Positions 1 through 12,675 of a stretch of DNA of 64,000 bases are shown here, one piece after another; position 1 is the stretch's first letter; each line of letters begins with the position of its first letter. Under the pieces are notes generated by a model. It saw only the letters and a program-made list of their open reading frames with translations, made no database searches and was not told the DNA's origin. The translations under genes were made by a program, and so were the position numbers. Source of the DNA: Hirundichthys speculiger (Eukaryota > Chordata > Actinopteri > Beloniformes > Exocoetidae); assembly GCA_018398805.1 (NCBI GenBank), contig JAGFBZ010000258.1, positions 4,576,501 to 4,640,500 on the forward strand. Reading direction: 5' to 3'.

Positions 1-100
1 AAAAACAAAAGCATGTGAGAAACATGTGTTAATACGCATAAAGTAAATGTCGGCGTTAATGAATTAATACGATAATAACGTGTTATCTTGCCCAGCCCTA
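1..100 (-). mobile_element. hAT-type element end, family of the 23742 and 51438 copies
   Basis: The reverse complement begins TAGGGCTGGGCAAG and follows the left end of the copies at 23742 and 51438 for its whole length. It is cut by the window edge. Confidence 0.8.
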
Positions 101-165
101 ATAATAACATATTAAAAACATCAGAAAATGCCACAGGCTTTGTGACAGCATTATTTGACTCACAC

Positions 166-790
166 TAGGGATGCCACATGGTTAACCGTTTAACCGTTAA
201 GCGATAACAGCAACTCTAACCAATTAATACTAAAGGTCAATTTTGTTTTTAAGCTACGTAATTCAATCAACTCATGAGGGCGTGTCAATAGGTGCAACAG
301 GCCTCTGATTGGTCAATTCTACATCCTGCTTAGAAAAGAGCGCATCATCGAAAAAATGAGGAAGTACCCACATCTGTACGATTCTGGTTCTCCACACTAC
401 AAAGACAGCACATATTCTAGTAATTCATGGAGGGAGATTGCGATGAATGTGGGTCTGGATACGGCCGAGACGGTGAGGAAGTGGAAAAACGCAAGAGATA
501 AGTTTAGTAAGTTTAGCTAGTTTGTGATTGTCGCTCTTGCATTGTGGCGTGGAATAACATAGCAGAGACCGCGCTAGTATAAATCAAAGTGACGGCGGCA
601 TCTCTGCGACAAGCTGACGGCGACACATTGCTGCGAGAGTATACACGGGAAGTGTCCGCATGCGTCTACGACAATGCGCGCAACATCGCGGCAGCCAACC
701 CTCCCGGACTTATCGGTTAACGGTCATTAATTCGTTAAAGGGCGTTCGGTTAGCGGTCATAAAAAAAAAAATCCAAAATCTGCATCCCTA
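166..790 (+). mobile_element. hAT element carrying MADF-domain and transposase pieces
   Basis: Terminal inverted repeats TAGGGATGC / GCATCCCTA and flanking 8-bp duplications actcacac / cctcacac (7 of 8) mark a 625 bp hAT insertion. Inside lie a MADF-like open stretch (about 326-520) and, further on, a short frame reading CVYDNARNIAAANPPG, which resembles hAT transposase text. Internal TTAACCGTTAA-type repeats occur at both ends. Confidence 0.75.
326..520 (+). pseudogene. Truncated MADF DNA-binding domain fragment
   Basis: The plus frame reads LLRKERIIEKMRKYPHLYDS then PHYKDSTYSSNSWREIA and ETVRKWKNARDKF before a TAG at 518-520. This follows the MADF pattern: a leading acidic/hydrophobic helix, yPhLYD, YKD, W.eIA and kkWKnlRD. 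MADF domains are myb/SANT-like DNA-binding modules found in insect regulators and in PIF/Harbinger transposon second ORFs. The product would be only a domain, and the stop comes right at its end. It is probably a captured, non-functional piece. Confidence 0.6.
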
Positions 791-1094
791 CCTCACACTA
801 ATAAGAAGTGAAAAAAGAAGAAAAGTAGTGGAGGATAAAAGTCATGTTCAATTTTATCAGCTTATATTACATGGCGCGCAAGTGGCAGCAAGGAGATCAA
901 GAGGATAGTGTTTGAGTTCTGTGAGAGCAGGAGTTTCTGGAACTGGGGAAATAAAATGGTCAAATATTATGCAATGTCTCTGGTAAATACAAACAATGGA
1001 TTTGTCCAAGGGTGGATGATAATGCAGAAGTTCACACTGGATGACTACATTATAATTGAATCCACATCAGAGCTTTCATGAGCGTTCATGGCTG

Positions 1095-1240
1095 TTTATC
1101 TCAGTGTCTTTGTGGCCCTGTGATGGGCTGTCAACCTGTCCAGCTTGTGCCTCGCCTCTCACCCTGTGACAGCAGGGAGAGGCTCTAACCCCCCTATGAG
1201 CAGGATGAAGCTGTTAGGGATGGATGGATGGATGGATAGC
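1095..1240 (+). repeat. LINE (L2-like) 3' end with GGATGGATGG tail
   Basis: The text TGATGGGCTGTCAACCTGTCC, ACCCTGTGACAGCAGGGAG and GGATGGATGGATGG is a diverged form of a LINE 3' end very common in fish genomes. It is strongly 5'-truncated. Confidence 0.7.
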
Positions 1241-1716
1241 AGAAGCAGAACATTTACAAACCTGGCCACTATTTTTGATAGACAGAGAGAGAAAGTCTGG
1301 CATAATCTCCACTCAGATGTGGCTCAAGACTTGACAGAGTCAAGAAAAGCCACTGAGATTAAAGCGAACTTGTTTGTCAATGTGATGAGTAAAGACATGA
1401 CCATGCAAGTCAAGAGGACACTAACAAGGCTTAACCACAGGATGCAAATCCCTTGAAAGCCTTAAAAAAATTACTAAAAGGGAGTTGGTAGATTTTTGAA
1501 ACAAAGCCAAATTAAACTGATAATACTTAAATCAGACAATATCAAAAAGAACTAAAGAGAAAACCAGAAAATAAAAATAGCTTGACCAAAAATATACAAC
1601 CTCATCTGTCAAAAATGGTTGTAAATCTGGCATGGTCATGTGTGGCTGTCAACACAGCCAGCACACATGATATTAATGTTCTTTTAATAACTTGTGGACA
1701 TTGTAGGCCATATAAC

Positions 1717-1790
1717 TTGTCAGAGTAATCAGAATCAGAAATACTTTATTGATCCCTGAGGGGAAATTGTTATCATTGCAGGTGCTCCTT
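1717..1790 (-). repeat. Interspersed repeat fragment (TTTATTGATCCC type)
   Basis: The stretch AAATACTTTATTGATCCC followed by GAGGGGAAATTG is a widespread fish retroelement 3'-end motif seen on the reverse strand. The family was not determined. Confidence 0.5.
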
Positions 1791-2570
1791 ACAAGAATAG
1801 AGGAAATAAGAAACAGAAGAAATTTAACATGTAGTGCAATTAGAAGAGAACATAAAATTAAAATAAAATAAAATCTGAATATAAACAAAAATATATACAA
1901 AAATATGAATATAAAACAAAAATATACACTGAAAAAAAATAGGTAAACAGTATATACAGTAAAGGTGCTTTATGCAGTAAAGGTGCTTTGAACAGTCGTA
2001 TTCTGAGACTGTGAAGAGGTGGAATTAACATGTATCTGGCTAAAATAATACTTTGCTCAAAACCAGACATAGAGCGAAAAGGCCCCACACCAAGTGTGGA
2101 TACAGGGCAACTCCAGACTCTAGACTTTCTTTTACCCTTCTCTAACCCTTTTAAGTTGCTTTTCCATGAGATAAAAGCATGTTTGGGCTTCATCTCTCAC
2201 ACAGTTCTCTATATTGTGCAAACCAACTAAATTTAAAAGCAAAACTCTACACTTTGGTTTGGTATACATTAGTTTTCATTCAGATTATGCGTGCAAATAC
2301 TCTGTACATAGATTAGTTCGCTTCATTATACCGTGAAGATTTTCCCAATAAAGTGACTTTTGTTATATTACCTGGTTTATTGCCTGCCCATACTTCACGT
2401 GCCATATGCAAGACATCAGATATCACAAGACAGAAGGGAACAAACAGGACAGCCATCAGCGCCATAATACAATGTATACTGATAGATTTTTCATGTAAAA
2501 TCTTTCATTCTAATTACTGCATGGTGCTGTGCATGTGTGTGGTTTTTCACAGTCTGACTGTGAAGGAATA

Positions 2571-2698
2571 AGGACTGGACATTGATATCTGGGTATTTTT
2601 GTCTTCCAGTACCTGTCTGCGGAGACAGAGGGGGCTCTTCCTCCCAGCTGACTTCTGGGCCTTCACCATGCTGCCAAGACTGGCCTGTTGCAGCACGC
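2571..2698 (-). other. Weak candidate coding exon, unknown protein
   Basis: On the minus strand a ggttacag acceptor near 2720 is followed by open sequence with an ATG in good context (GGCAGCATGG). It reads MVKAQKSAGRKSPLCLRRQ and then CAG|gtactg near 2607. It could be a first coding exon of the gene whose promoter is the CpG island, but no family was recognised and the support is only splice-like signals and a locally higher GC content. Confidence 0.2.
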
Positions 2699-2749
2699 GT
2701 TCACTACCAGCATACACCTGTAACCATGCAACAACACTACACATGAGCC

Positions 2750-5700
2750 AAGCGCTGCAGTCAGTGAAACAGCACTTCAGCTGGATCTACTTCTGACATA
2801 TGAAATGAGCGCCTCTGACTGGAAGATACAAGCAGATGAGACATTACACATCAACTTTTCTTGCATCATGTGTGTACTGTTTTTGCTGCCACAGATTTAC
2901 AGGTAACATTAAAGAGTTGGGTGGCGTTGAAGGAATTCACAGACATCAATTAAGGACAAATCTGCTTTTCAAAATTCATCTTCCACATGTGAGAGCTTAT
3001 TGCCAAGTTGATGAGCATGTGTAATTACATTGTTCCACAGTAACTGGAGTTTATGAAAATGTGATGCTCGTTCTAGGTATCCTCTTTTTTCTTCTTAGAG
3101 CCACACTTATTTTTTTAAACATATAGATAAGGATTCACACAAATGGTAATCTATATTAGCAGTCTTATCGACAATAAGAATGAAACACACACCCAATTCT
3201 CATTTCGATGGTAGTATTGCTTGTGAGAGCATGCCATCAAAAACACACAACAAATATTACAGCATGGCGTGTTTTATGGCTGTGGACTGCCACAATATTT
3301 TAAACAGTCAACATTTCCTAACCAAACTGATTGAACTGCTCTTCATATTACTGTCAGGAAAATTAAAAATGTGCATTATTATGCTACATGAAACACACCA
3401 CTGCTGTCTATCTACCAAGTCGATGTCAGCGTTTCAAATATAACATTAAGACATCATGATATCATTGGTAAGTAATTCTTTACCCAAAACAATATATTTT
3501 CTCTAAGGGTTTCACTGATTAAGCTCCTGTTATCAAACAAAATATAAATCATGATTCCTGAAATAAAAATGGTCATAGTCACAATAAAATACATGTTAGC
3601 TATGCAACACAAGCCACACAGGAGGAAATGAGATCCTAATATCTCAAACTAATGTTTAAATATGTTCAGTTTACAGTTCAGTTGCAAAAATAAAATTGTC
3701 AGTTTGTGCTGGACTGCGGTGATGTATGGTTTGCCCCAGAGGGTAACCGCTGCAGCAGGTGGTGAGTTGGGTGGGTGGGTGGTAACTGAAATGATTTCAC
3801 ATGCTCTTTTACAGTATTGGTTTTAGTGTAGGAGTTCTATCGATGGAAGAGGGCCGTCTATAAGACCCGCTGTTGAAAAACTGCAGTACCAGACTGGATG
3901 ATGTAAAGATGCTTTCAAACGCTGCTGTCTAAGAAAATATAAATAAAGAGATTATATGGTTATGTGAACTGTTGTTGGTGACTAAGGGGTTTTGGAGGGA
4001 GTTTGCATGTAAAACCATAAAAAGAAATTTAAGAAAAAAAAAACCATCATCATAAGATTGATTTCACTGAAATATGAATACGTTACTGTCCTCTAGTGGT
4101 TATAAAGTTAAAACTATTTGATTCTATTTTGCCAAAGTATCTGACAACCATATATGCTACATGTACAGGTGAAATGCAACATGATTCAGACACAGCAGAG
4201 CATGTTGAAGACTCAAAGGTTGAGAAATGTGTTGCAACAACAAGTTAGTTACATGAAGTCCAGCTGAAGTTAACTGTGATTAACAACCCGACATGTTTTG
4301 TTTTGCCCATTTTTTTTTCTTTGCCATTGAATTGCATTCAGTGATCCAGGAACTAAATGCATCTATTAGATGGGCTCCAAGAAGTGGCTGTTTAATGCAG
4401 TCGGGGCATGAGATACTGTGGGTATGCAAAACACACAGAAACTGGGAACCAGTTGACAACATCTGGGACAGGAAGAGCAAAAGCACTGACCTCTGAAACT
4501 AGGTTACACATCTTCTGAGTGTGCCCAGCCGAAATGCATTAGTTTAAATTTTGTTAAATTATATCAGGAAGTAGTGGTGCATAGATTAATTGCTAGAAAA
4601 TAACTATGCCTTGCTATATGGACCTAACTATGAGGAAATATAGAATTCAAAATGAAAAATGAATTAAACCCCAGTCTTATTAAAACTATAGTGAAAGAGG
4701 TTCAACTGCAGACCTGGAATCTGCTCCTAAAATTAAGTTACTCAACAATATAGAAATGTGGAGCTCAATGCTTCCACTGTATGGCAATTGGTCTTGAGCC
4801 CAGACAGACTTGTAGTTGCTCTTAGAGTGCAGCAGAGGGAGACAAAGCATGCACTTAAAATGCTTCGCAAACTGAAAAGTTCTCCAGACTCGGCTCGCCA
4901 AAATAAGAGACTTGGCTGATTGAACAACACGGACGAGGGGCCACAATGGTGTTTCCACAACATAACCTCCACCTTAAGTGATGCACAAAATCAGGCCCAA
5001 CTAAATACTTAATGCAGCAAGCAAGAGACAGTTATATTTTAAAACATTTCAGATTCATCTGCTCAACAAGCAACTAAATGTGATTTTTCTTTGGCAATAA
5101 TAGAGCGTCATTAAATTCTGCATGAAGCTACTGTGTTCACCTCAAGACAACAATGTTATGCTCTTTCCTGGTGAAGTGCAACAGTAAATTACAAACACTG
5201 AAAACAAAGAAAATTATGCCACCACACACCTGTGGTCAACAAAAATAGATTTTTTTTTTTTTTTTAATTAAATGGGCCTGTACTACATGGGCATAGTCAT
5301 TTGAGGATGCAATCTGAAACAATACATAAAATCCTTCTGAGATTTACATGCTTCTGAAAAAAAAATCCCAAAAAGCTCTCTTTTTCCTTTCAAATTTAGA
5401 CTGAAGACAATTTCTGAATCCCTACTTTCAGCACTGATAATGAACCAGTTAAGCACTACGCAGTAACTCAACAGCAGAGACTACTTGAAATGATGGAGCT
5501 GCTACTTAACAGCTGAAGTGGAGCCTCGATTGAAGAAGAGTAGACAAGAAACTGCCAGTCAGAAGTATGATGTATCAGTCCAAGACAAATGACAGTTGCT
5601 GTTGGCGAGTGTTGTATTGCATGAATTTGTTAGTGTATATACTATATAGACAAAGTAGCATATAAACTGTGTAAAAAAAAAAAAAAAAAAAAACAGAGAG

Positions 5701-7070
5701 AAGCCACAGGTGAAATAAGGTATTATTCCTAAACTGTCTCAAAGCAGAGAGTTGCTTTGTTAGTATTTAATTGCATTTAAGACAAACAGAACAATAAGAT
5801 TAAATTAGCTTACACTCTAGAAACATTTATGACAAAATTATACACCAGGCAGATCCTATTCATATCAGACAGAGAAATTAATTCCAGACATTAATGGGAA
5901 GTTAAGACTTTAACTGGAAAGTCTGTCTTTTGTACCTACTCCTCTGTGGGAGTTTTTTACTTGCCATTATTGATTTGAATTTAATATTATAATTTTAGTT
6001 AATGATATTTGCTTGGGGGTTATGCTCTGGGTCTCTGTAAAGCACCTTAGATACAACTGACATTGTAACAGATGCTGTACAAATAAGATTGAATTAAACT
6101 ACTAAACTCAGACAAGAACCTTATTTAAGAGCTCTGTTCCTCACTCTTAAAATTAATTTCCATTAATTCCTTAAACTGTCAGCAACGCTGAAGCTCATGT
6201 GACCTTATCGTTCTATTACTTGTCACTGCTCTGAAAGAGAAAAACATACACACAAACACGAGGAATGGACCACCATCAGCTAGTCATCCAAGTAGGCACA
6301 GGTGTGTTAATGATCCCTTAATTTGAGTCAGGTGTGCTGAACCAGGAAAACACCTAAGACATGCAGGACAGCGGGCCTCCAGGACTGGAGTTTGCGCCCA
6401 CTGGTATAAAGAAATCAGCAAACAGATTTATCTGGGAATCCTGAGACTGATTTCTATTCGCTGCGTGTCACAAACGGTAGCAAATCCCAGACTAAGTCAA
6501 TTACTTTATTGAGAGGCAGTTCACAGAAACCTGAAAAGCAGCAGTCTGCTGGACGTGCCACCCCAGAGTCACCCCTGTGAGCACACTAAACACTGGCAGT
6601 TTTAAAAACCATATACAGCCCATACAATGCAGTATACAGTATACTGTGCACACTGGAAAGGCAGTTGTCATTAGTACATAGTGCTCCATCTTAAAGGCAA
6701 TTATGGTATGGGATAACCAGAAGGTGGTGTCTCTTTCCTGTCATGTCAGCCCTGGAACTGGTTGAGACTGATCACCTCCCTTAGTCTGGTTCTACTGTAT
6801 GACGTTTTGTGGGGATGATTTTTTGCCCCGTTTACCAGGTTTTTTTTGTCTCCCTGGTCCCTCATGCTTACACAGGATGGGGGACTCCACCGAACTGAAA
6901 ATTCAATGCAGTATGTTGGGCTCCAAATAAGTAGAAAAAAACACACAGCTAGGATGGCATTAAACAGCTATTAATTGTCATTCCATGAAATTTGAATACT
7001 GGACTCAATCGGAACTAATTATATTATGAATTTGAATGAATTGGATTATGCATGAATTACAATGAACTGG
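2750..7070. other. Non-coding stretch
   Basis: AT-rich sequence with short random open frames (for example on the minus strand at 4686-4958) and an A-run near 5672-5692. The only repeat piece I recognise is at 6280-6406: GGTGTGTTAATGATCC ... CTCCAGGACTGGAGTTTG, a fragment of a common fish DNA-transposon end. Confidence 0.5.
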
Positions 7071-7078
7071 ACTGAATA

Positions 7079-7479
7079 GGGGAAACCAGAATATTGCAAA
7101 AGTAGTATCCACTGGGTGGCAGGACTGGTCGAAACCAGTTGTATCTGCTGCACTTAGGGATTTTGCATGTCATGTAAACATCTGGTTTTGAAGGGACCAT
7201 GCAAACTCCCACTGACTCGAAATTCACCAGCATGAGGGTAAGGGCAAAACAGGGAATAATATCGACAAGCTGAACCTCACATTAAATTCAGGGTTATGTT
7301 CCTGTCAGTTCAGAAAGGGACAGATCAACAGTAACTGCGAGACAAGTGTTGATCCTGCTTATTTATACTGGAATAACTGGAGGAAGCCAAAGGAGTGAAA
7401 CGCCTGTGTCTGCCAAGTCCTGGATGAGTGTGAGTTTTACCCCCCGACACATGATATTCTGGAGTAGTTGGGTTTCCCC
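7079..7479. mobile_element. Unclassified MITE, family M, copy 1
   Basis: Ends GGGGAAACC / GGTTTCCCC are flanked by TA on both sides. Internal text (CGACAAGCTGAACCTCAC, TGGAATAACTGGAGGAAG) recurs at 21121 and 36430. No coding capacity is seen. Confidence 0.65.
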
Positions 7480-7584
7480 TATTGGAATATGTTATGGTAT
7501 CAACTGGATAATTTTTAACTTTGCAAACTTTGATTCGGCTGTGTAAGAAGTGCCTTGAGATGGCTTTGTTGTAAACTGGTGCTA

Positions 7585-8280
7585 CAATGATCCCTTATTT
7601 TTTGCAGTTAATGGGGACCGGCGCGCCCCCGCTAAAATCATAGTCCGCCAACTGGACACGGAGCCCCCGAGCCTAAATAATGTGATTAAAATATGTTTAA
7701 AAACTGCAAAAAAGTAGCGAGGCACTGCAGCGAAACAAGACAAAGGCTCAACTGTGGTCTTTCTGTTACCTTCACAGCCTCCGGTCTCTGAACCGTAGTA
7801 AACAAACCGCTGGTATTCTACTTTTTTTGGCTCATAATTAGCGGCTAACACGCTAACAACAACAAAAACTAAAAAGTCCGGTTTTGCTGCATTGGAACGG
7901 GCACTTTATTCTGGCACTGCAGGAACTTGTAACATCACACAGGTTGTATTGTTCGGCTCCTCTCAGTTAACAGAGAATGTAAATCTATACACGCTGGGCT
8001 GCTGTTTATGCTAACTCCACTTTTCATCTAACCCCGTTTTCCTCTGCCGTCCCATGACACACACACTCCATTACCCATAAGGCCACACCATTACCCATAA
8101 GGCTACCTTCTTAAAGGGGCCAGGCTGGTTCACAACATTTCTTCACTGTGAGAGAACGCGCACAACATCATGTGATGTTTCTGCGATTTTTTTTTTTTTA
8201 TTATTAAATTATACATTTCTGAAAAATCAGTGAATAACTACAACTGGGAACTTAAAGCGCAAATTGGCAAAGGATCACTG
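7585..8280. mobile_element. pogo/Tigger-like non-autonomous element, copy 1
   Basis: It starts CAATGATCCCTTATTTTTTG and ends AAGGATCACTG, flanked by TA. It is homologous along its length to copies at 29084 and 44679. Internal signature: CTCAACTGTGGTCTTTCTG and ACTTTATTCTGGCACTGCAG. There is no transposase; short minus-strand frames recur in all three copies but are not protein-like. Confidence 0.8.
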
Positions 8281-8282
8281 TA

Positions 8283-10400
8283 TACACATAAAATTGAATT
8301 AAAACTAAAAGTTAATTGGTCATGTGACCGTGACAAGATTCTGCTGAAGTAGCCCGTTGCATTGTGGGACAGAGGGTGCGAGGTAGACTGGTCGGAAAAA
8401 TCTTTCATTAATCATAACTTCAACTGTGGTTCCCAACAATCATAAACACGATATAATCAAGAAAATAAATAAATACCACACAATCTGTCCTGTGTTCTGA
8501 ATGTTGCAGACTCTTTGGTTATAGATCCCACATGGTGATGGGTAAGTGACTGCTTCCTCTTTGTGTGAGTCATTTTTGTGTGTATGTTTTTTTATTTTGT
8601 TTTTATTTAAAGTTGTACGAAGGAACTTTTGTCATTTTTGGTTCAATGGGCCCCCTTATTGGCATGGAAGTGAAATCACTTTTACGACACTGTCCAGGAT
8701 TACTCTGGTTTATTTCTCACTCAGTGTCTTATCTTCTCTTCTGTCGGTCCTTTCTTCTGTCTCTGAATGGCCTCAGCCATGACGTCCACTGAAGCTCTGG
8801 GAGCTAAATTCATCGTTGCTGATGTGCGACGCAGGGCCATAAACGGTACACAAATGCCAGTTTGAGAGAACCGGGACGGTGGCAGGTTTCACTTTGGTTG
8901 TTTTTCCCCGACAGTCCAGACAGAGGACAACAGTTAGACAATGCTTCCTAAAAGTAAGCAAATATTCCATGAAGTGAAACTAAAACTGATATCTTAATGT
9001 GAGCAAACGCCTTTTGCGTTTATTTAAGTAATCAAGGTTTTGCAGGTTTTTCTGTCCAAAAACAATTAATCTATTGCTTGAGTAGCTCTGCCAGCATTTA
9101 CCTTGCAGACCTGAATCAATTTTTATTTTGTCTGAAATGTTATTTAGTCCACAAAAATTTAGTCCAAAGTTATATAATTCCAACATGGCCCAAATGTCTT
9201 TGGATAATTGTTTTCAATAACACATGAACATAAAACCACAAAAATAACTTTGATTTTGATCCTTTTTCTGATAATTTGAAGGGGAAAAGGAAGATAGACG
9301 CTGTCTAAAAATCACTGTTATTATCTATTTACCTATTTTGCAAGGGGAACTAAAAGAAAAACATACAACTTAACACAAGAAGGTCTTCGGTTTCCTGGCA
9401 TCCTGGGCTGAATGTGAGGATTACAGCATCCTTGGTCCAATGACACTCCTCTATATTCATGTCTCATCCTGCTCTCCGCAAGATGATAGATGCTCAACTG
9501 CGCTAATTTCAAATGCCCAAAACATACCACTGTCCTTTGAGGTCAGGTAACCATCAGCCATATTTCACTTCAAACTAATGCCTGAAAGAAATGAGTAATA
9601 AATATTTTAACAGGAGAGAGCAATGACACCCTTCCTTTTGATTCTAAGAAACATCCACATAACTCCTGGAGAAATAATCTATGCAAAGCAACTGTGATGG
9701 CTTTAGAAATAAACTGCTGCTTGCTTCACAAATGCTAAAGTCCAATGTGAGAATATCAATAATAAAGATAAATAACATTTGAAAATAGCTTGTCTTTCCT
9801 CCTCAAGAGAGGACTTAAACAACTGCTGATGATCAGGGTAACATTAGAACAACTAATGGCTAATGCTGTAGAAAAAGATAAGCCTCTGATAGTAATGAAT
9901 GGGTAAGATGTGACTGAAATGCCTGAGGAAACTGGAAATAAAATCTGATGAGCCTTCAGACTAATCACATATGGCTAATATTCTGAAATTAAGTCACTAT
10001 CTCCTAAACTCTAATATAACACTGAACAAATCATCCAAGACCTGCTAACCCAACTTCAAGACTCACTGCCTATAGTCAGTTCATTAAATTTACAATTTCC
10101 TGCTGTAGAAAACCCACGATACATTTAATGCTGGTATGATACTATAACACCTGCAAGCAACAAACTACCCAGCATTCATTGCTCAATATTTCAGACAAAC
10201 TTGATTGTAAGCAAACATGTTTAAGTTTCATCTCCCATGGTGCTGCTTTTACCAGCCAGAAATCTATTTGGGAGTGTGCTGCAAATTTATATCATATATA
10301 TATGAAAATCAGTCTTGGCTGATATTTCCTGTGCAAGAAGAAAACATCCTGACATAATGCCAAACTCTGGGAGACAAACTGGTGATACCACCTGTATGAT
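8283..10400. other. Non-coding stretch
   Basis: Nothing recognisable. Short open frames on both strands near 8546-8970 overlap each other and match no family. Confidence 0.5.
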
Positions 10401-10410
10401 TATATACTAG

Positions 10411-10429
10411 ATGGATGGATGGATGGATG

Positions 10430-10460
<31 letters not shown>
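10411..10460. repeat. Compound microsatellite (ATGG)n(ATAG)n
   Basis: Five ATGG-type units are followed directly by about seven ATAG units, and then by TTTATTTAATCCC. Confidence 0.9.
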
Positions 10461-11164
10461 TTATTTAATCCCAACTAAAGCAGCAAATACCTTTTCATTC
10501 CTTAAACAATCAGGTTGGAAATTCATCTTGTGGTCATGGAAAAGGAGTTACTCTGTTTCAGAAAGGTCAATGTTTTTAAATTGTTTGCATTAAGCAAACA
10601 AAACAACACATGACATTGCTTAAACTACCAAAAATCAGATTAAGAACTGTCCCACTTATTATTAAAAAGGTGGAAGGACGGTGGTGAACCATTCATCTTT
10701 GAAATAAAATATGGACAGAAAAAGGGTGGCTGAATTATCATAATAAGGGAACTCTGATGCATTTAGTGAAATTTAACTTAAGATCAACGGTAGACCTCAC
10801 AGAAATGTTAAATAGTGAAAGCAAATGAATTTCCATGTGCATAATGCAAAGACAATTGGAGGTAGTGGGACGACAGTGCAACTTTAACATAACCACCTGT
10901 AAGTGAGGCTGACTGAAAAAGACTTCAGTTTGCTGGTGAGCATAAACACTGGGCTCTGGGGCAACAGAGAAAGATCATGTGACCTGATAAGTCAAGATTT
11001 ATGCTATTCCTGAATGATGGACACACAGGCGTCGTGTTTAGTGGCTGCTGTGTAAGCCTGCAGGGGTAGTATCATGATCTGGGGTTGCTTCAGTTGGTCA
11101 GGTTCAGCAACATTATAAACCCAACAATTAGGTCTGCCGGCTTCCTGAATTCCAAGGTTACAAT

Positions 11165-12297
11165 TAGGGATGTACGATAACTATTTTTTTAAACCGATAC
11201 CGATAACTTTCAGCTCCTAATGGCCGATTCCAAGTACCAATAACCGATAACACACACATATACCTAAGATCACTACATCGATACTATGAACAAAACCAAA
11301 AACAGTTTTGACTCTTTAAATGAACAGATGTTTATTTTTTACAATGAAAAACTATTGGCAAGCCTCTCAAACATTTTCATAAAGCTATCAAACAAACCTA
11401 TTTGATATCTCACATCAACTTAAATAAGCTGCATTACTTACTGATATAAAAAAAAACAAAGGCTCATTGAACTGATGGAAATACATGCATCAGAATTACA
11501 AACTGAAAAAAATGCCTTCCTCAATGACAATAAAAATTAATGCATAGTGCATAATGTACTGACACAAGTTAGACTTGTCTGTGTAAATAAAATGAAAAAG
11601 TTCCCTCCATAGTGAAGAAATTACGTTTAAAGGATTTTTGCTTGTGGTTCCATTCAAATGAATGCCTTTAATTAAAGTAAATAAAGTTTAGTAGTTTTTG
11701 TTCATTTTTTTTTTTTATCTAATGGAAGCTTTAGATGAGAGAGATGATGGCGATGAGCAGAGAGGAGAGGAGAACGGAGCTGGCTTGCTCATGTTAGCTC
11801 ACGTTAGCGCAATTTCAAAACTTCATGGAAGCGATGGTTATGTTTCAGGTGGCTGATCGGGTTTGACGTATTAAAGCTTGTGCTATTTTTCCCTCCTTCG
11901 CTTGGAGCATTTGTCATAAATAACCAGCAAAATATCTTCCTCTGAAACTTTAACGAAGTTCTACACCATCGCTGCCATGTTTTTTTTTTCAGCGCACGGT
12001 TCCGCAATGCTAATTTCAAGGTGTAACGTAAATTCCGACGTTCCTTCGTTTGCTCATCGTTCTTTCAGCCTTATCTATTTTTTTATGTGTAACGTGGGAA
12101 AATACTGCGAATATCAGTTAAAGTCAGCAACTACCAAAATGATGACCGAGTTAACAAGTTGTTTTCTGGCATGAGGGGGTATTCTCGATTTTCCTTACTG
12201 AGAATTCGTTTTTCCGATTATGCCGACGTCACTTGAACATAACATTCACTGCCGGTCATTCAAGGCTCCGAGGGAGCGAGGCACTGCCATGTATATA

Positions 12298-12343
<46 letters not shown>

Positions 12344-12407
12344 CTACATATATACATATATATATATACATATATACATATATATATCTACAACAACATA
12401 TACATAC

Positions 12408-12448
<41 letters not shown>

Positions 12449-12451
12449 TAC

Positions 12452-12484
<33 letters not shown>

Positions 12485-12491
12485 CATATAT

Positions 12492-12560
<69 letters not shown>

Positions 12561-12675
12561 GATATATATAAGTTATCGGGGCTATTCGTCATGATATCGG
12601 ACTTATCGGGATGACATCATTATTTCCTATTATCATCCCGATAACTATCAGGCCGATAGTTATCGTGCATCCTTA
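11165..12675. mobile_element. hAT element nested in Tc1 relic
   Basis: Inverted ends TAGGGATGTACGATAACTAT / ATAGTTATCGTGCATCCTTA and 8-bp flanks gttacaat / gtaacaat (7 of 8) define a 1511 bp hAT insertion. It has no recognisable transposase and contains a large (TA)n tract near its right end. Confidence 0.85.
12290..12571. repeat. (TA)n microsatellite, about 280 bp
   Basis: Almost pure TA/TACATA repeats interrupted by short CA-containing units. Open frames of Ile-Tyr repeats here are artefacts. The tract lies inside the hAT element. Confidence 0.97.

Noticed and set aside
7582..7851. Conserved minus-strand frame (MLAANYEPK), also at 29138-29401 and 44716-44982
   Set aside because: It recurs because the pogo-like element recurs; the three versions differ by indels and the text resembles no transposase.
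12220..12571. Two 112-113 residue Ile-Tyr open frames
   Set aside because: They are translations of the (TA)n microsatellite.
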